DNA of 64,000 bases from assembly GCF_001642475.1 (NCBI RefSeq), contig NW_019173991.1:1-64000 (forward strand), given 5' to 3'. This document shows positions 12,199-23,527 of this stretch, piece by piece. Positions within the stretch are counted from its first letter, which is position 1. Every line of letters begins with the position of its first letter. The translations under genes and the position numbers were made by a program. This DNA comes from Fonsecaea monophora (Eukaryota > Ascomycota > Eurotiomycetes > Chaetothyriales > Herpotrichiellaceae). The notes beneath the pieces were generated by a model. That model saw nothing but the letters and a program-made list of their open reading frames with translations. It was not told where the DNA came from and did not search any database.

Positions 12199-13204
12199 TG
12201 CATTGATGACCGACCAACCACTCTTTGCATGTTGTTGCACAATACTAAACTAGTACTTATTCTTTGACGACTTCTGGATTGTGCCTTGGACACCTCATCC
12301 TGAGCTCGCAGCACTCTCCCTGTACGAGTAAGCTGGGACTGGCGGTCTCTCTATCGACTCCTTTGCAATTTCATCTGGGATCAACGGTTATGTAATGGGC
12401 ATCATCTCCAAGTTTGTGACTTGCAAGGACTTTGTATCACGACAGTTTCGACTCTCCTGGTTCCAGAACAAATCAAGAATCCACTTCATTAGCTTCTCGC
12501 GGGGAACACTGGTGTTGGGAACCAAAGTTTTGGCTGCCACTCCATCGTGATTTCATTCCCATTATGTTTTGTTCCAGGTGGAACAAGCTAGGGGGCCAGG
12601 CACACGGTCGGAGAGTGTGTCTTTTGAAAATTTGGATTTCTAGCCCGGAGCTATCGAAAAATGGGCAGAGACCAAGCCAATGAATGGAGAATTCGAGATT
12701 TGATCGGCACCATTGGCCGGCACCAGCGACGCCCCGATCCTTGTTCAAGACTTGTAGCGAGTCGGACAGAGGATATCAAGAGACAGAGGTGAGCCTAAAC
12801 CTGTTTTTGGCATCATCCTGCCACCCTTGAGGCCAGGAACCAGTGGTTAATAATGGTCATGACGCTTTTAGCCCAAGCTGTGGCAGCGAAGTCAGCCAAC
12901 TCGACACCCCTGGTTGCATCTCTAAGAAACGTGGCATTATTCGACTGATGGTCTCTATCCAGGTATCTTCGCGTTGGTTGCCCTGTCGATGTTGTCGCTG
13001 CTGCTGCTGCTGCCAATTGAAGGGCGCGGAGGGAAGAATGTCAGCGATAGGTGGAATAGAAATACAGCACCAACAACAACTTGCTTCTCCTGGATCTGGA
13101 TCCTGGATTCAACCTTGGTATTTTGCCACTTGAGCTCGGTACCTGCAGTCCGGGCCCATTAGGACCAGGTACAGCAAACGCACAGAAAGTTGTACCATCA
13201 CTCG

Positions 13205-13257
13205 TGTACCTCGTACATCTCTTTCAAAAGCATAAACTGGACAAGGTACGAGGTACA
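13205..13257. repeat. 12-bp inverted repeat, GTACGAGGTAC family
   Basis: TGTACCTCGTAC at 13205-13216 is matched exactly by GTACGAGGTACA at 13246-13257, with 29 bases between them. The arms share their core with the palindrome at 12183 and with a diverged copy near 13561. Confidence 0.85.
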
Positions 13258-15255
13258 TGCCAAAGCGTCATGAACACCAGAGTATCAAGAAGATGGTGGC
13301 TTTGTGGAAGACTTCTCCAGCCAATACCAAGTACAGAAATGAATCAATTTAATCAGTCAAGGCGTCTCTCGCGCGGTGAGACATCAAGCCTCCCGTCTCT
13401 CCTCTCCTGTGATTCTCCTGACTTGTTGAGATGGCGGTGATTTGATATCGTTGAAGAGGAGCCCAAGAAAAGCACACGCTATGCAGCAGCACTTACTCGT
13501 AACACGCTTCGCTTCCCATCCTTCTCACCGCAGAAGTAGAAGCAGACGACGGGCGGTGTAGGTACGAGGAACCTAGAGAGACACTCCAACTGCAAAGAAA
13601 AAGCGTCCGGTAATGTACGGAGCACATTAACCACTTGTGGGTACTTGGTACATACCAATACTACTCGGTATCCTGACATTATCACAGGTGGATGAGAAGG
13701 TTACCTTTCCTTCTCTCGGGTCAAGATTTTCAGGAGGAATGCATTTATTTCATTACAGCACCACCAGCAAACACCCTTGTAGATTGGACTATTAGCTCAC
13801 CGGAGTCGAATGGAAAAAAAGACGAAATATCAGTGGACGACAAGATCCGTCATCCGCCGCCCCCGGTGAAGGTCATTCAGGTTGTCGGCTTGGGAGTTGA
13901 GACCTTTGGGGAGCAATGGGGGGCCAGCGCACAGGAATGGGGTTCCGAGGCTGAGAAGAGGAGCTGCCAGAGGTCGGAGTTGGGAGGCAACCCGGCCTGC
14001 TAAGCGTGCTAGGCCATCTCTAAGCAGCTAGGGACGGGTGCTAGGGGACGGTTTGTGCCTGATCAACCTGACCATCCTCGCCCAAACCTGTCGCCGGCCA
14101 TCCAGGGATCCCGTCGGCCTATCCCTGTGGCCCCGTGGCCGTGTGGCTAGCCCTCAACTAAAAACCAAGGCTTGCATGGGGCTTGCCTACTTTAAGCTGC
14201 TTCCCTGAGTGACGGACGGCACCAGAGGCTTGCATCAATGCAAAGGGAAAGGGCCGCGCCCCCCTCCACTCTCTTCTTCCCCCCAGATGCCACAGTGCCG
14301 GAAAGTCCTCACTCTTCCCAAACCTTGGAGCCTTGTCTGTATGGCATTCAGTGCTGACACGGCGCCAGTACCACCTCGTCTCGCTTGTCACCCACCGTCA
14401 CTATTTGGTGTTTCTCCCCTTTCGTAGGAACAACAACCACCCTTCTCAAGCCATCTCACTCAACAATACCGGTAATCACATACTTCTCATTTCTCCTTTG
14501 CCTGTCCGATGTTGCAAAGGCACGGAAATCCTGGGCTCTGTCAGCGCAATTTTGCATCCCAGTTACTTGTATGACCCTTGCTGCGAAGGCCTCTGAACCT
14601 CCGTGCCTCTCCCTTTCCACTCCCCACCCCCCCTTGCCATCCCGACACAGTCAAGACGCGCCTCCCACATCGCCAATTAATTGTCCGAGCACATCGACAA
14701 CACGTCCGAATTACCAGTACAGTCTGTCACCTTGACCTGCCCTCCTTTGATACTAGACTGTGACCATCACCCACCCCCCCTTCGTGTCAACCAAGAAAGG
14801 GGAAGACGCTGTCTATCCACTTTCCCAACGCCCCTTGCGGGTCGGCATCCGCCAATCGACCATTCCTCTAGCTAGTTCCCTTAGTTCCCTCGAGCGATTT
14901 CGAATTGGGTCCTGGGTCCTCTGGCCCTGAGCATCATCTTCTTGAAGCTCGAGCTCGATCATCATTTACCCTCCTGCTCTGCACCGAGCTGGCGTAGCTG
15001 CAACCTGACCAGCTTCAAGCAACAGCACGAACAAGCCAAACGAGACCTCCGACCCCCTCTTCTACCCTGTACCCTGAAACACATGTACAGAAACACACGA
15101 AACAGCCAGGAAATGACGTGTTGAGGTCTCAGAGAAACCCATCTATGGGCGCCAGGGCAGCCTGAATAAGATACACTCGTCCCATACATTCTACGACACC
15201 CGACAAAGCGACAGAGGAAGAGCCCGTCCTGCCCTAACGAACTCACTCGACCACC

Positions 15256-17745
15256 ATGGCTGTCACGGAATATGGCCTGAGGCCTAACTCTTATGCATTG
15301 GCCGCACTCGAAGACAGGTTCGAAGTGATCAAGGAAATTGGAGATGGAAGTTTTGGAAGCGTGGCGCTGGCAAGAGTGAGAGCGAACGGTGCCAATGTGG
15401 CTCGCAGGAACTCCATGGTATGCTTTGATTCTTGTCTTGTCCTGCGAGGACACCCAGCTGATTTCCTCTAGGTCGCCATCAAAACCATGAAGAAGACATT
15501 CGACTCCTTTGCACCGTGCCTAGAACTCCGCGAGGTCATATTTCTACGAACACTCCCGGCCCATGCTCATCTGGTGCCGGCATTGGACATTTTCTTGGAT
15601 CCCTTCAGCAAGAAACTTCACATCTGCATGGAGTACATGGATGGTAACTTGTATCAACTGATGAAATCCCGGGAACATAAATGCATGGACGCCAAAAGTG
15701 TCAAGAGTATACTATACCAGATCCTTTCAGGTCTCGACCATATCCATGCTCACAATTTCTTTCACCGCGACATCAAACCAGAAAATATCCTTGTCTCCAC
15801 TTCTGCACCTCACGACTCCCAGTCAGCGTTCAGCAGATACTCCTCTTTGGTCACTCCACCAGCTACACCGCCAACTTATTCCATCAAGATAGCCGACTTT
15901 GGGTTGGCTCGAGAAACACACTCCAAGTTGCCCTATACCACATACGTCTCAACTCGATGGTACCGAGCTCCCGAAGTGTTACTTCGAGCTGGCGAATACT
16001 CTGCTCCAGTGGATATCTGGGCTATTGGGGCAATGGCAGTTGAAGTGGCTACACTCAAACCTCTCTTTCCAGGAGGCAACGAGGTCGACCAGGTTTGGCG
16101 AATTTGTGAAGTTATGGGCAGTCCAGGGAACTGGTATACCAAGAACGGTACTAGGGTTGGGGGCGGTGAATGGAGAGACGGCAATAAGTTGGCTCAAAAA
16201 TTGTGCTTCTCTTTCCCAAAGGTGATTTAATCCCAAATGCTAAGGCGTGGCTAAGTCACTAACTCCTCACAGATGGCCCCCCATGCGATGGAAACCATTT
16301 TACAAGCGCCTCAATGGCCTGCGGCATTCAGCAATTTTGTGACCTGGTGTCTGATGTGGGATCCTAAGAACCGCCCAACGACGAAACAAGCTATGGAGCA
16401 CGAATTCTTCCTCGATGCCGTAGATCCTCTTCGACCCAAGTCCTCGTCACGCCTGCTCGGGCGGAAGCACTCTGACCTGAGTTTCAGGTCAAAGGACGCG
16501 GCCGAAACACCCACCATTACATCCAAACCCTCGTGGTTCCGAAGATCGCTTATTGCTCGTGAGAGCGCACCCGCCGTACCCCAACACAGTTCGGAATCCA
16601 AGGTTACACAACAAGAACCCGAGAGCTTGGTCAGCAGACTTCGACCACAAGCGAGTAAACGGACGACGTGGACCAATGGGCCGAGTTCAACTGGTGCTGC
16701 ACCAATGCCCATCCTACCCTCAATTCGCCCCATCTCTCCCTTACCCAACGCTGTTACTGCCCAAGCAAATTCGACATTCACATCGCAGCCAGAGTCGAAG
16801 CCCAACTCGTCTAAACCAGTCGAGGAGAAATCAAAGAAAATTGGCCGGCAACTATCCGTCAATTCGAATGGTAATCATTATGCCGACATCCATCGCCAGG
16901 AAGCAGAACGGGCTTTGAATGCCAATAGTGGACTCGTGTCCCCACCCAGCGGTCACAAAGAGAGCTTCTTTTCCCATCTCCGGAAACGGGCAAGACGATT
17001 TTCCGGCCGACATGGATTGGCATCTCCCAATGGCGACGATGTTGAGGCCAACGCCGCGAATGTCCCGTGGTCGAACCGATCTTCGCTCATGGTCGACAGC
17101 GTCATTCCCGAGGGAAACAACGACTTTTCAGACCTTGACAAAATCCTACAGAATGTTCGGTACAGTCTTGATCGCGCCGAACCGGACTGCCTACACAGAA
17201 AATCATCCACCGAAGTGGTATCCAACTCAGGCACCCTGAAACGGACACACTCCGTCCCGAGATCACAAGGCAGCAGATCAAGTGAGAATGTTTCTCAGGT
17301 GCCTGCTCCCCCAAACAATCGGACACGTCGTCCTTTACAGATTAACCAGTACGAAACTCCCGAGGAGGCTGACGAGCTGTTGGATGAAGCTCTCCGGTCC
17401 GCTCATCGGGCGGTTCGGCGCCTGGATCAAACTACCATCTACCCAAAAGACCAGGCCCAACGTACCGCATTGGCGCAAAAGGACTATAACCGTCAGTCAT
17501 TACCACAATTACCCAGCAATCCAGCATTACACGGCGCGTACCTGACGCCATCACCATCTGCCAAGAGGAATGGTGTTCAGTTTAGCTCCGACGCTGGATC
17601 TCAAGCTGAGCCGTTGAACATCACCAAGAAACGTAACGAGTATGAACACGCTCCTTCACACTGGCCCACGCCGCCATACGAGGAGAACGAATGGGCATCT
17701 GCGGCTGCCAACAGCATTTTTGCAGCCGGACAGATGTTTCGATAA
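15256..17745 (+). CDS. ime2: Ime2/RCK-family protein kinase, three exons
   Basis: Exons are 15256-15417, 15472-16221 and 16273-17745, giving 794 residues. The kinase domain runs from about residue 22 to 355. It has the glycine loop IGDGSFGSV, the lysine in VAIK at residue 58, HRDIKPEN near 152, DFGLARE near 195, and an activation segment PYTTYVSTRWYRAPEVLL. The TTY triplet near residue 210 fits the T-x-Y loop of the Ime2/MAK/RCK group, which in fungi controls meiosis, sexual development or nutrient responses. The C-terminal 440 residues are Ser/Pro-rich and disordered, as is usual for this group. The intron between NSM and VAIK falls in the ATP-site strand. Family assignment is firm; identity as the strict IME2 orthologue is inferred. 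Confidence 0.88.
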
Positions 17746-18692
17746 ATGAAGATATTGGCTCCTTTGCCGACCTACCACGCTCGTTCAGATAACCAAAGTT
17801 TCTGTTCTGAATATCTCACAACGATATACTGTTATTTGATATCCTGTACGAAAAGAGAAAGGTGTGTGCATCGCACGAGCGCAATTTCGTGCGCACGGTA
17901 ATATTGGGGGCTTTTTTGGGAATCCCAATGCACAAAGGCGCAGGGCCACAAAAGGTCAAAGGTGTTTTCAAGAAGAGTGTCCACCATGTTGGGTGTCTGT
18001 TTTTAGATTCGTCCCTCTTCGCGAACTGGCCGACCCGGTTATCCCTGGGTCTCGGTGGCATTGGCATGCTTTTTGTCTCGAGGTGTCATGAGAGTTAGCC
18101 AAGGAAGTGAAGTCTTTTCTTTTTGTATGGGCTGCATTTTTGATTTGTGCCAGGGATATTTTGGCATTGTCGACTAGGACAGCGACAGACTTTTCATTTG
18201 TTAACTGTGCTCGAAAGAGAGAACTGTACAGCTACATAGGTACTGCTACCATCATATGTATGGGCCAGATGAGAGGGGCGATGTCGGGATTAAAGGTTTA
18301 GAGAATTGCTGGGCTTTGGACTTGGTGGTTGGCATAGGAAGATGGCGCTGATCCGCGGTCGCGAAGACATATCATATGACTTCTAGAATATCAATGGAAT
18401 CGACATGTGAAGCTGTTTGTGGTTCTCTGGTGTGTACGGAGTACGAGGTACTTTGTACTATAAGTCTTTGATGGGGTGGAGAAAAGGTGTTGGCGGCTAA
18501 AGTTCGGCTTCCCCATATAGACTATTCTTTGACCTTCATCCAGCAAAAAGCTGTCCGCTCATCCCACCGAGTTTCGCGTTGTGATCACCTTCACCCAAGG
18601 TAGCCTTGGTAGCTTAGCTGGTCACTGCGATTGTTCTCCTGGCACGATCGACCCGAAGCTCTATATTTGTCCCAAAGCTTGTCTCTGTCACG
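17746..18692. other. Intergenic with a 7-bp-phased GTAC array
   Basis: No conserved coding frame is present. The stretch holds the 3' flank of the kinase and the upstream region of the next plus-strand gene. At 18434-18458 four GTAC tetramers occur at exact 7-bp spacing. Confidence 0.6.
18434..18458. repeat. Four GTAC tetramers at 7-bp steps
   Basis: GTAC occurs at 18434, 18441, 18448 and 18455, with spacers GGA, GAG and TTT. The spacers differ while the tetramer and the period are kept. The array lies about 235 bases upstream of the next ATG. Confidence 0.85.
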
Positions 18693-19898
18693 ATGAATCC
18701 CGTTCAGAGGGTGAATCCTCTGTCGAAGACGATGTCTCTCACAATGTGCCGGCAGTGCCTCCGCAACGCCCTGCGCGACCAGCTCTCCCCCAGATTTACT
18801 CGACTCCAGCCGCCTCGTACTCCTCCTTCCCCTCTCACTGCGCGCCGAGCCGCCTCATCGTCGACAACAGATGGCGCCAGCAGCGGCAGAAAGCCCATCG
18901 TGCTCGAGCAGCCCGATAAGTTCCGGCCGCCCTCGCATCCCGCGCGGCTGGGTCGTCCGCGTCGGTCGCCCGCGGCGTACAACCAGGGCGCGACCACGGA
19001 GGAGAAGGAGAGGCAGAAGAGCAAGTCGTACCCGCACATGTTCCCCAACAAGGGCTCCTTTATGCACTGGTTCTTGACGGATCGGTGGATTCATCTGTGG
19101 ATCACGATGGTGAGTATTTTTTTTTCCCTCTTGTCTCGCTCGAAAGCAAGGAGAGGGATAGTTTGAGGGGAGGGGGGGATGATGATTGCCTTTATTGTTC
19201 TTACGTTGACTCGAATTTAGGGCACCCTCACCATCCTCGCCTGCATCACCTTTACGCAGTCGTTCATGCGGACATCGCCCTACGCACACCTGATCCCGCC
19301 GATCTCCTCGTTGCCCCTCCACCCCATCACCTACGTGCGTGAGACGCTGTCGGTCGTGCGCCTGCACATCGACTACGAGACGGCCAAGACGAACGAGTCC
19401 CGCCAGCAAAAGATCCTCGACGCCCAGAAACGCAGGCTGTACCGCCGCGCGCACGGCCTCGAGGACCTCAACGCCGACGAGGACCAGGGCATTGACGTGC
19501 GGGGACTGGTGCCCTGGGACGACGGCCTGACGGCCAAGGAGCGCGAGAAGGGCGGCCGCGACATGGTCCTCACGGGCGCCGATGTCATTGCCCTCGGCGG
19601 CGACGTGGCGGGTAGTTCTGGAGGCGTGCTCGGAGCTGGAGCTGCATCGGCAGAGGACGATGTCGACGAATTCACCCGCAAGCTGGAGACGGAGCAGGCA
19701 GACCGCGTCAGGCTGATCAAGGAAAAGGGCGTGGATGCCGTGGTCAGGGCCGAGGCCGAAGCGAGAGCCAGAGGCGTGAGTGTGCAAGACGTGCTCCGCA
19801 CCCAAAGCCAGGAGATTCAGGACGACATTATCCAGCAATCATCGCCGCAGCAGCCGCAACAGCAGCGGAAGAGGAAACTGTGGTTGGGTATCTGGTGA
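18693..19898 (+). CDS. Single-pass, probably mitochondrial fungal protein of unknown function
   Basis: Two exons, 18693-19109 and 19221-19898, encode 364 residues; the intron is bounded by GTGAGT and TTTAG and is in phase 0. The first 70 residues are rich in Arg, Ser, Pro and Ala with few acids, which suggests a mitochondrial presequence. One hydrophobic segment at about 131-155 (WIHLWIT, GTLTILACITF) is split by the intron. The part after it is charged and helical, has KTNESRQQKILDAQKRRLYRR, and ends with a Gln-rich stretch before KRKLWLGIW. A second in-frame ATG at 18732 could be the true start. I do not recognise the family; the location is inferred from composition. Confidence 0.75.
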
Positions 19899-21071
19899 TG
19901 TATTTCTCTCTACTTTTCTACGCTAGGTTCCAAAATCCGGGTACAAGGATACAAGGATACCATGTAAAAAAAGTCACAAGTTACACAAGGACGAGTTCGG
20001 TCTGGACCTACATACATATTTACCTACCTGCGTAGGTACATCTCTCTAGGAACCTGAAAACTCATATATGTACTCCATCCCTTGTCGCTGGTGAGGAGGT
20101 TGTCAATCGTGAAAAAAACATACAAAATACATCATCATGATGTATCCAAAGTGTAATCAGGGGAGATACTACTGTAGTGCTGTACTGTATATTATATTAT
20201 ATACATCTTTGGTGTATTTTGTGTGTGGATGGATGCATATGTCCATCTCTTGCCCTGGTCCTTGCATGATAAACCCCTTTTCGCGCTGGATATAAGTATA
20301 TGTGTATATATATTATATATACGTGCTCTTTTGCAGAAGTCTTGAATCTGCAAGTCTCGTGGGTGAGCACTAACATGTCAGTGAGTCGTGCATATGCATC
20401 GTCGCTCTCCTTTGCCAGTCCAAGTCCAAGTCCTAGCCTTGACAGAGTCCATGATAATGGAGGCTGCATGACGTGCCTCGACCGTACCGTCTCATCTCGT
20501 ATAGTATGGCAATCCAGGCATTCCATCGCTTGCACCTCATCTAACTCAATCCAACTCGGTTCTAGAGCCGCGAACCAGTCTTCCTCGTTTGCTACTTCTC
20601 CTCATTGCCCGCCAGGAGAATGCTTTGCGGCATTGATTCTCCGCGGGTTTATGAGATTGACACATCATTGTCGTTGGTCTGGTCCTTCTAAGCCGCTGCT
20701 TCGGAAAGTCAAAGCATCGACAGACTCGAGGGCAAGGACAACACGGGCGCGTCGCGGTTCCTGGATACTCCTTGTGCGAATTGTGTCGGCGTGGATTGGC
20801 TTCTCATGGTAAACCTTCTTCTAACCGAGAGTGCCTGGATATTCCAGCCGGCGTCGCTCTGCAAAGCATCTTACTTCGGTTCTTGTCTGGGCGTGTTCCG
20901 GTCCCATCCTCGTATCAAAGGAGCGGAGTCGACCACATGAGTGATGATGTTGCTGTCAGTCCCTTATGGCCCTCAGAAATTGCCAGTCAAATCCGGCACC
21001 CGGGTGACCTTGTCTGCACGAGGAAATTTTCTCCAGGGTCTGAATCGCAATCCACTTCCCCCCCTGTTCTT
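19899..21071. other. Intergenic between convergent genes
   Basis: This is the 3' flank of two convergent genes. The left part is AT-rich, with TA-rich runs near 20180-20210 and 20295-20325. Overlapping open frames of 112-202 codons occur on both strands, but none shows a recognisable domain. I see no RNA gene. Confidence 0.55.
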
Positions 21072-22367
21072 CTAGGACTCCTCATGAATCATATGTCCCA
21101 TTCTTCCGATTTTGGTCTCGAGATATTTCTCAATTTCCGCACCTCGGACACCCTTGGCGCCAGCCGTTCTCCACGCAAGAGGGATCATGGGTACCCGTTC
21201 CCTCACTCGGACCTCCTTTCCGGGGCCTTCAACCGCTCGTACTTTATCGGGATTGTTGGTGAGAAGCCTGATGCCCCTCTCTGCTTCGGGTTTCTGCGCA
21301 TCACTATCGGTGCCAAGTCCGAGATCTTGCAGTATCGCCGTGGCAAGCCCATAAGTCCTCGCATCGGCCGGATGCCTTAGCAACAAATTTGCTTCAACAG
21401 TATCATTACCCAAATCCTGCAGGTTATACGCTTTTAATTTTGATGCGAGACCGATTCCTCGTCCCTCTTGCCGAAGGTAGACGATGACACCACCCGTAGA
21501 GCCAGGCAAGGACATCAACCGGGCTGCCTCGTCGAGTTGTTCTCCACAGTCGCACCGGGCGGACCAGGCTGTCTCGCCTGTGTAGCATTCCGAATGGATT
21601 CGAACAAGAGGTGGTTTGCCGGGAGATTGGCTAGTCACTTGTACCTTGTCAAGGACATCACCCAGGCTGGCGATAGGATGATGGGGGTTTTCTGAGTTTT
21701 GTTCTTCTTGAGAAGTATTCGAGGCCTTAACAGCACCGTCTGAGGTTGCCATATCGAGAACGCCGTCCTCTGGGACCGTTATCACATTTTTCAACGCGGA
21801 GCCACTTCTGTGCCGTTTATTGAAGGGCCTCTTGCCCTGTTCCGTGGGATCTATTCTCGAACTTGTTCGACCTGGCCTCAATCTTCCAACATAAGCGCCA
21901 CGAATCATGCGATCCATCTCCGTTTCTCCGGGCTTCTCAGCATCCAAGCTGCGACTGCGGATGTTGTTGCCAAAGACAATCGCCAAGTGCTCCTTGTTAT
22001 CTGAGTCATTTTGATACAGATGGAGGAACATCTCGGCGCCAGAGGTGGTCGGTATCCGCGCTCGAACCAGGCATTCTACGTTTGGTAGTCTCTCGAGGAG
22101 GCGGGGTTGTTTTGCCGAAGGGTCGTCGAGAGAAGTATCAACGGGAATGGACCTGGGCTCAGACTGAAGATGGCGGGATGGGGTCCCAGCCCCGGGAGTA
22201 GCGGGAGGAGTGAATGCAGGGGATATCAGGTTGTTAGGTAGGCCAGGCGTAGGAGGAGCATTGTCGTCGAGGTCGGACCAGCCGCCCAAGTATGAGGACG
22301 AAGGCCGAGGCACGGGCGATATAACGGGGGACGCATGCGAGGGAAGCTCATTGACCGGGCGAGCCAT
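21072..22367 (-). CDS. RIB1: GTP cyclohydrolase II, first step of riboflavin synthesis
   Basis: This intronless gene encodes 431 residues from the first true ATG at 22367 (MARPVNELPS). GTP cyclohydrolase II opens the imidazole ring of GTP, releasing formate and pyrophosphate, to start riboflavin synthesis. The zinc-binding cysteines are visible in HSECYTGETAWSARCDCGEQL at about 254-275, and the active-site motif RQEGRGIGL lies near 296. The C-terminal LLTNNPDKVRAVEG stretch is the usual substrate-binding end. The N-terminal 90 residues are a Pro/Ser-rich extension. The enzyme domain is complete. It is divergent from the NTF2-like gene, with 461 bp between their start codons. Confidence 0.95.
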   Translation of the reverse strand: MARPVNELPSHASPVISPVPRPSSSYLGGWSDLDDNAPPTPGLPNNLISPAFTPPATPGAGTPSRHLQSEPRSIPVDTSLDDPSAKQPRLLERLPNVECLVRARIPTTSGAEMFLHLYQNDSDNKEHLAIVFGNNIRSRSLDAEKPGETEMDRMIRGAYVGRLRPGRTSSRIDPTEQGKRPFNKRHRSGSALKNVITVPEDGVLDMATSDGAVKASNTSQEEQNSENPHHPIASLGDVLDKVQVTSQSPGKPPLVRIHSECYTGETAWSARCDCGEQLDEAARLMSLPGSTGGVIVYLRQEGRGIGLASKLKAYNLQDLGNDTVEANLLLRHPADARTYGLATAILQDLGLGTDSDAQKPEAERGIRLLTNNPDKVRAVEGPGKEVRVRERVPMIPLAWRTAGAKGVRGAEIEKYLETKIGRMGHMIHEES

Positions 22368-22828
22368 GGTGGGGGAAGAGGGGGGGCAACGTCTTCCGGC
22401 TTCAATATCCAATGCAATCTTTCGTTTCTCTATAACTTAAGAGAGAAGCATAGTGTCTCTATAACTGGGGAGCGGAGGAAAGGACCATTGAAAGAGTTGA
22501 GTTGAGTTTATGCTTGGGCGGAAGATGAGGGAGGAGGGTGGCACTTAACGCAGGTCGAGTAGAAGCGGAGAGAAACGAGAAATTCGCTGACGAAAGCCAA
22601 ATCCCAGGCCTCGGCCTCTCCTCCGCACTTCATTTTCCACACTTGTGCGCCTGTCAATTCCCGTCACGCCTTGTTGAGCCCCGTCCTTCGCCGTCAATTC
22701 CAGCTTTGCTGCTTGGTCAGTCGCCGAATGAGATTGGGTAAGCACCAAAACGTACCTACATCACCTGGTCCACAAGTCCCCCAAGTAAGAACAGCGCCTC
22801 TCGAACATAATTATCGGTCGAGAAAAGG
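22368..22828. promoter_or_regulatory. Shared divergent promoter of RIB1 and NTF2-like gene
   Basis: The 461 bases lie between two divergent ATGs and must hold both promoters. I cannot point to a specific operator. No coding frame here is convincing. Confidence 0.55.
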
Positions 22829-23377
22829 ATGCCCTCCCCTGCCCCAGATCGAGATACCCTCCTGTCTGCCGCCCAGGCGTTTTGCAACTCATTCGCTCGC
22901 AAAGAGGCGCCAGACAAGATCTTCAGCCACTTCTCTAGTTCCGACGATGTCCTTGCCCTAGAGCATGGCCTGCCGCAACTGGCGCCCTTCCTCGGCCGCG
23001 AGTTTCGAGGCCACAAGGGCCTGCAAGAGTACTTTGGGCTTCTGTCTTCCACCTTGACATACGAAAACATGCGCTTCACTAACTTCGTGGTCGATCCACT
23101 CGTCTCAAAGGTGTCGGTTCGTGGAGAAGCAAAGTTCACGTGGACCGAGACTGGTCAATCGTGGGACGAGGTATTCACCTACGTCCTGGAGTTCGATCAG
23201 GAATACAAGGTCAAAGTTTACGAGATATGGGCGGGTAAGTTCCCCGGCCAGATAGATGCCTGTATCAGTGGTGCAGCTGAAGTTGCCTCAAGATTCTGTC
23301 TCCGGGATCCAGCTATGGATTACTGACAACGCGCAGACAGTGGCGCTGCCTACCTGGCCAGCAAACACGAACTGTGA
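22829..23377 (+). CDS. Small NTF2/SnoaL-like protein, two exons
   Basis: Exons 22829-23234 and 23337-23377 encode 148 residues. The donor is GTAAGT and the acceptor CGCAG; joining them gives the ending EIWADSGAAYLASKHEL. The size, the helix at residues 8-30 and the later strands (RGEAKFTWTETGQSWDEVFTYVLEFD, then YKVKVYEIWAD) fit the cone-shaped NTF2/SnoaL-like fold used by small binding proteins and some hydratases or isomerases. The fold assignment is inferred from pattern, and no catalytic residue can be named. Its stop is 150 bp from the convergent Sgf29 gene. Confidence 0.72.
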
Positions 23378-23527
23378 CCGTAGTATGGATGGTCAATTAT
23401 ACATGGCACTCATCAATCGAGAAACATTTTGCCGCTCACGACGTGTCCGCCCCCAATTCTCATCTGGTTCATCCTCCACGGCCTCACCCAGATTAAACGT
23501 GTTCCTGGGTGTGATCTCTTGGTTGTA

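Larger units (their letters stand above)
11491..15255. other. Long non-coding stretch upstream of the Ime2-like kinase
   Basis: This 3.8-kb region has no conserved coding frame. It contains a perfect 16-bp palindrome at 12183-12198 and a 12-bp inverted repeat at 13205-13216 and 13246-13257, both built from GTACGAGGTAC. A CTG microsatellite lies near 12996-13011. From about 14400 the plus strand becomes rich in C and T up to the kinase ATG, as in a fungal promoter and 5' leader. A leader with short upstream reading frames is possible but cannot be shown here. Confidence 0.55.

Noticed and set aside
12981..13016. CTG repeat that would code for polyalanine or polyleucine
   Set aside because: It is a short microsatellite in non-coding DNA with no supported gene around it.
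20300..21380. Open frames of 170 and 202 codons on the plus strand
   Set aside because: The second lies mostly opposite the GTP cyclohydrolase gene and the first has no conserved features.
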